This document shows, piece after piece, positions 61,040-64,000 of a stretch of 64,000 nucleotides of DNA (positions within the stretch are counted from its first letter, which is position 1; every line of letters starts with the position of its first letter). The notes under the pieces are model-generated. The model saw only the letters and a list, made by a program, of their open reading frames with translations. It was not told the DNA's origin and ran no database searches. This stretch comes from Streptomyces aculeolatus (GTDB lineage Bacteria > Actinomycetota > Actinomycetes > Streptomycetales > Streptomycetaceae). Where the stretch lies: contig NZ_JAINRD010000020.1 of the NCBI RefSeq assembly GCF_020400605.1, forward strand, positions 1-64,000, written 5' to 3'. The position numbers and the translations under genes are program-made.

Positions 61040-61972
61040 ATGGGGAGCGCAGGTCAGGGGGCTGAGGGCGGGAATCCGGCGGCGGTGGGGAGGGTGGAGA
61101 TCCGCGAGCTGGAGTGCTTCCTGGTCCTCGCGGAGGAGCTGCACTTCGGACGTACCGGCGAACGGCTGTATGTATCGCAGAGCCGGGTCAGTCAGCTCCT
61201 CGGCGCGCTGGAACGCCGCGTCGGCGCCCGGCTGGTGGACCGCACCAGCCGCCGGGTCGGGCTGACCCCGGCGGGCGAGGACTTCCTCGCCGCCCTCCGC
61301 CCGGCGTACGCGGCGCTGCGGGCGGCGGTCGACGGTGCCAGGGAGCGGGCGCTGGGGGTCGGAGGGCCGCTGCGCATCGGGTTCCAGGGGGTGGTGGGGT
61401 ACGGATTCATGGACGTGGTCGGGGAGTTCGAGGAGCGGCACCCGGGCTGCACGACGCGGATCACCGAACTCCCGCTGGCGGACCCGTTCGGGGCACTGCA
61501 CCGGGACGAGGTGGACACGGCGGTGGTGCTGCTGCCGGTGGCGGAGCCGGGGCTGGTGCTGGGCCCGGTGTTCTCGGTGGAACCGCAGTACGCGGCGGCC
61601 TCGCGCCGGCACCCCTTCGCCGCCCGCACGGAGGTGGACGCGGAGGACCTGGCGACGACGCCGCTGATCGGCGTGAGCGGCCCGGCCCCGGACTACTGGC
61701 GGGAGGCCCAGTCCCCGGCGCACACCCCGGCGGGCACGCCGGTGCCACGGGGCCCGGAGGTGGGGACGCTGCAGGAGGGCTTGTCACAGGTGGCGGCGAA
61801 CAGGGGGGTGATGCTGCTGTGCAGGCCGACGTCGGAGTACCACCCGCGGGGGGATGTGGTGTATGTGCCGGTGAAGGGGGTGGGGGACTCGGCGCTGGGG
61901 TTGGTGTGGCGGGGGGACAGGGAGAACGGGAGGATCCGGGCCTTCGCGGAGGCGGTGAGGGGGAGGCGGTGA
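61040..61972 (+). CDS. LysR-family transcription regulator
   Basis: A 310-residue regulator with an N-terminal winged helix (IRELECFLVLAEELHFGRTGERLYVSQSRVSQLLGALERRVG) split as helix and turn segments, a linker helix and the two-lobe substrate-binding domain (PLRIGFQGVVGYGFMDVV to VGDSALGLVW). ATG 61040 is used, with AGGGG about 9 bases upstream; GTG 61094 would start at the conserved VEIRELE. It is divergent from the MFS exporter and likely regulates it through the 116-base gap between them. Confidence 0.88.
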   Translation: MGSAGQGAEGGNPAAVGRVEIRELECFLVLAEELHFGRTGERLYVSQSRVSQLLGALERRVGARLVDRTSRRVGLTPAGEDFLAALRPAYAALRAAVDGARERALGVGGPLRIGFQGVVGYGFMDVVGEFEERHPGCTTRITELPLADPFGALHRDEVDTAVVLLPVAEPGLVLGPVFSVEPQYAAASRRHPFAARTEVDAEDLATTPLIGVSGPAPDYWREAQSPAHTPAGTPVPRGPEVGTLQEGLSQVAANRGVMLLCRPTSEYHPRGDVVYVPVKGVGDSALGLVWRGDRENGRIRAFAEAVRGRR

Positions 61973-62195
61973 GGCGGCGCTCTCTCTGCCGTCTCTAGCC
62001 CTCACTCCCGCCCTAGGGTAGGCGCCTGGTCTGACAGCGACGGGGTTCGGCGGGTTGGGGGTTGTCGGGTGTGTGGGGCGGGTGCGTGGTGGGCGTGAGA
62101 GCCGGTGTCGGGGGGTTCGGCGTGGGGGTGGGCGGCCTCCGTTGATGTGAACCGGTGTCCGGGGGTGGGGCGAAGGGAGAAGCGGTGTCGTTGGG

Positions 62196-62364
62196 GCTCC
62201 CCCCGGTCCACCCTTCTCCTGAGTGTGCGGGCCTGCGTCCGGCGTCAAGGGCGTTCCCTCCGCTTCGCTGCGGGAACGTCGCTTCGCGATGGGGCTTCGC
62301 CCCACCCTTGACCCCGGACTCCGGCCCGTGACAGACCGGCAGCTAAGGGTGGCCCGGGGGGAGC
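62196..62364. repeat. Branched imperfect palindrome with three internal hairpins
   Basis: Outer arms GCTCCCCCCGGTCCACCCTT (62196-62215) and its complement at 62345-62364 match at 19 of 20. The next arm segment also pairs, with a few mismatches. Then GTCAAGGG (62244-62251) pairs with CCCTTGAC (62305-62312), enclosing GTTCCC/GGGAAC (62253-62277), a small GTCGCTTCGCGAT stem (62278-62290) and TGGGGC-TTC-GCCCCA (62290-62304). Confidence 0.75.
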
Positions 62365-62948
62365 GGCGCCCCTTGAATCTCCTACGTGCCGGTCCCCGGC
62401 CGACGTGGGCCGGCCGGTCGGTGCCGGGGGCGCCCGGCACGCGGACGACCGCTGTTCCGGGGGGTGAACTGAGTGGGGGCCCCCGCTCAGACGTCGACGC
62501 CCGGTTCGGCGGGGCCGTGCCGTGTGGGGAGAAGCCCAGTCCGTCGGCGTGCGCTTCGGGCAAGAACCGGGGCACGGCTGCGAGTTCGTATCGAGGGGCG
62601 CATGGACGTTGGAGAGGGCTTCGGACCCGTGTGGGCGTAGCGGTGGCGGAAATGGAGCAAAAGTCGGCCCACGAGGGCGTTTTGCCCGGGTTTATAGGTT
62701 CGGATACCTCGAGTTTGTGCCGGTGTCGTGCGCTAGGCGGCTGAATCGCTCATCGAGTGCTTCCCGTGAGGCGAAACTCGGCCTGCGTGGGTGATTTGGG
62801 GTAGTTCAGGAGGGGGATTTCCGGGGATTCATACCTATTTTGCTACGGCAGCGTCGTCCTTGTCCCGATGCCCCCGGCGCCGACCAGCCGGCCCACGTCG
62901 GCCGGGGGTCGGTGCGTACGGGGTTCAAGGGGTGCCGCTCCACCCCCC
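62355..62948. repeat. Inverted repeat pair of about 85 bases
   Basis: The stretch at 62355-62440 reappears in reverse at 62862-62948. Shared strings include GAGCGGC, CCCCTTGAA, CCCCGGCCGACGTGGGCCGG and GCCGGGGGC, overall roughly 85 percent identical by eye. About 420 bases lie between. This could be the ends of a small mobile element or two copies of a dispersed repeat in opposite orientation. Confidence 0.65.
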
Positions 62949-63021
62949 GCCCACGCCCCCTTCCTCCGCGCTACCGTGGGCGTTCACCGCCTGGTGTGCC
63001 TCCATCGAACAGGAGCAGGCC

Positions 63022-63456
63022 GTGTCCGACTCCTCCTCCTACGCCTGGGAACCCACAGGGCGGCCAGGCGACTTCGGTCCGTTGGCTCCCTGGACTCTGG
63101 AGCAGACCACCTACCTCGCGGCCACCAGCACCCCCGTCCGCTGCCTGCCCGTCGTCCTGCAAGGCCACGTCATCGGGTACCTCTGGGCCTCCGCGACCGA
63201 AGGCGCCGCCTCCTACGTCGGCCGAGCAGGCACCGGAGCGGTCGGGTTCGACGCCGGCGGGCCGTGGCATCGGCGGCTCGAAGAAGCCTGGGGTGCCGGC
63301 TTCTCCGCGTGGGAGGCCCTGCAACTCTGGGTCGGCGAACCGGAAGACCCCCGCGCGGGTGCGATCCCCGCCGACGCCGAGACGCTGGTCCTGCCCGACT
63401 CCCAAGCCGCGCGCGGCCTCGCCAGCCACGCCGACAGCTACGACCGCCTGCCCTGA
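63022..63456 (+). CDS. Orphan hypothetical protein
   Basis: A 144-residue protein I do not recognise. It is soluble and acidic, beginning VSDSSSYAWEPTGRPGDFG, then TLEQTTYLAATSTPVRCLPVV, LQGHVIGYLWASATEGAASYVG, a Trp-rich stretch (GPWHRRLEEAWGAGFSAWEAL) and LVLPDSQAARGLASHAD. No known motif or membrane segment is seen. The GTG has a good SD (AGGAG, 6 bases upstream) and codon usage is normal for the genome, which is why I call it real. It is isolated between the repeat region and the hexosaminidase gene. Confidence 0.6.
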   Translation: MSDSSSYAWEPTGRPGDFGPLAPWTLEQTTYLAATSTPVRCLPVVLQGHVIGYLWASATEGAASYVGRAGTGAVGFDAGGPWHRRLEEAWGAGFSAWEALQLWVGEPEDPRAGAIPADAETLVLPDSQAARGLASHADSYDRLP

Positions 63457-63549
63457 CGGCGGCGGACGAGCAGACCTGCCCCCGGTTCCCGGACGTGCAT
63501 CCAACCGGCCGACAGCGCGCGCCCAGGCCCCCCGGACCTGGGACTCCAA

Positions 63550-63580
63550 CCGGCCCGCCCCGGCGCGGGGGCCGGGCCGG
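63550..63580. terminator. Probable bidirectional terminator
   Basis: An imperfect but long GC stem, CCGGCCCGCCCCG against CGGGGGCCGGGCCGG, lies between the orphan gene and the convergent hexosaminidase gene. Confidence 0.5.
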
Positions 63581-63603
63581 TCACCGTTTCGTACTCCCGC
63601 CCC

Positions 63604-64000
63604 CTACCTGATGTTCCTCGTGTCCGCCTCCACCTCCGCCAGGTACTCCTCCATCGTCACCGGCCTCCCCCGCACCCCCGGCCGCCGTTCCCACGGCCGC
63701 GGTCCCTCCGGGCGGCGGTACTCCACCCCCAGCGCCTCCAGCCGCTCCAGGTGGTGCGCCAGCCGTTCCGCGAAGGCCGCACCGTCCCGTGACGGCGCGC
63801 ACCACACCGTCTCCGCGAACGCGCTCATCCGCGGGAACGCCTGGTAGTCCAGTGCCCGGACGTTGTCGATCGCCTCCGTCCACAGGCCGCACTGCGCGCC
63901 GATGACCAGCTCCGCCGCCGGCGTGCCCCGCAGTTCCTCCGGGACCGGTTCGAAGGCGTAGACCTCCTCCACCGGGAGGACCGTGCCCACCGGGACCGGT
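63604..64000 (-). CDS. GH20 beta-N-acetylhexosaminidase, C-terminal part
   Basis: Partial gene cut by the window edge; only the last 132 codons are present. GAQCGLWTEAIDNVRALDYQAFPRMSAFAETVWC is the C-terminal core of GH20 hexosaminidases, where the Trp and Glu of LWTE line the GlcNAc pocket. It then runs RLAHHLERLEALGVEYRRPEG and ends TMEEYLAEVEADTRNIR. The enzyme would remove terminal GlcNAc/GalNAc from chitin fragments or glycans. No signal peptide can be judged since the 5' part is outside. Confidence 0.85.
   Translation of the reverse strand, partial: PVPVGTVLPVEEVYAFEPVPEELRGTPAAELVIGAQCGLWTEAIDNVRALDYQAFPRMSAFAETVWCAPSRDGAAFAERLAHHLERLEALGVEYRRPEGPRPWERRPGVRGRPVTMEEYLAEVEADTRNIR

Larger units (their letters stand above)
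61973..63021. other. 1 kb repeat-rich gap without a recognisable gene
   Basis: No convincing coding sequence. It holds, in order: a G-rich run with a G-quadruplex pattern (62052-62078), a 169-base branched palindrome (62196-62364), and an inverted pair of about 85 bases (62355-62440 and 62862-62948). Between the pair, about 62640-62850 is less GC-rich than the rest of the window, with TTTATAGG and GATACC, perhaps a promoter for the next gene or the remnant of an element. The ORF-like runs here lack codon bias. Confidence 0.6.

Overview
The window is high-GC actinobacterial DNA and almost certainly comes from a Streptomyces or a close relative. Third codon positions are nearly all G or C. GTG starts are common. 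The gene order mtnA, mtrA-mtrB-lpqB, comF-like, hpf, secA, NAD-glutamate dehydrogenase, then pkaA-pkaB, prfB, ftsE-ftsX, S41 protease, smpB, ssrA is one I recognise from Streptomyces chromosomes. The tmRNA tag reads ANTKRDSFALAA. No rRNA, tRNA, CRISPR array, phage or complete insertion sequence was seen.

Layout. (1) 1-17 kb is conserved core: methionine salvage (mtnA), the MtrAB-LpqB cell-envelope signalling operon, a ComF-like phosphoribosyltransferase, the hibernation factor Hpf with a highly structured leader, a NarL-type regulator, a YcaQ/AlkX-type DNA glycosylase homologue, two tandem acetyltransferases, secA, and three small conserved genes. (2) 17-22 kb is a very large NAD-dependent glutamate dehydrogenase. 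(3) 22.5-35 kb is a surface-glycopolymer region built as two operons that converge. The rightward one holds a Stealth protein, an unknown protein, a chimeric Stealth-like protein and a GT4 glycosyltransferase. The leftward one holds a GT2/CDP-glycerol glycerophosphotransferase fusion, an intact Stealth protein, an FkbM methyltransferase and a flippase-like membrane protein. (4) 35-39 kb is a CUT1-type sugar ABC importer without its own ATPase. (5) 39-48 kb is a giant FHA/FtsK-like protein facing two membrane Ser/Thr kinases (pkaA, pkaB). (6) 48-54.5 kb is prfB, a sortase-anchored repeat protein, a zinc-ribbon membrane mini-protein, ftsEX, an S41 protease, smpB and ssrA. (7) 54.6-64 kb is accessory: a SpoIIE-type phosphatase, a Crp-family regulator, a YciI protein, two MFS exporters, a BtrH-like protein, a LysR regulator, a 1 kb repeat-rich gap, an orphan gene, and the end of a GH20 hexosaminidase.

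How the parts fit. MtrAB-LpqB, FtsEX, the S41 protease and the kinase/FHA set point to envelope growth and division control. SmpB and tmRNA sit side by side as the trans-translation pair, and PrfB and Hpf also act on ribosomes. The polymer region could build, modify and export a phosphate-linked glycan or teichoic-acid-like polymer. Its three Stealth paralogues show stepwise loss of active-site motifs, and one is fused to a GT-B-like N-terminus; this is the most unusual system in the window.

Signals beyond genes include many probable leaderless starts (a TANNNT-like -10 box 6-7 bases before the start codon), a leaderless upstream ORF that overlaps the pkaA start, structured leaders before hpf, secA and gdh, twin DnaA boxes before the comF-like gene, and a branched palindrome plus inverted repeat pair at 62.2-62.95 kb. 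Coordinates of short motifs were counted by hand and may be off by a base or two.
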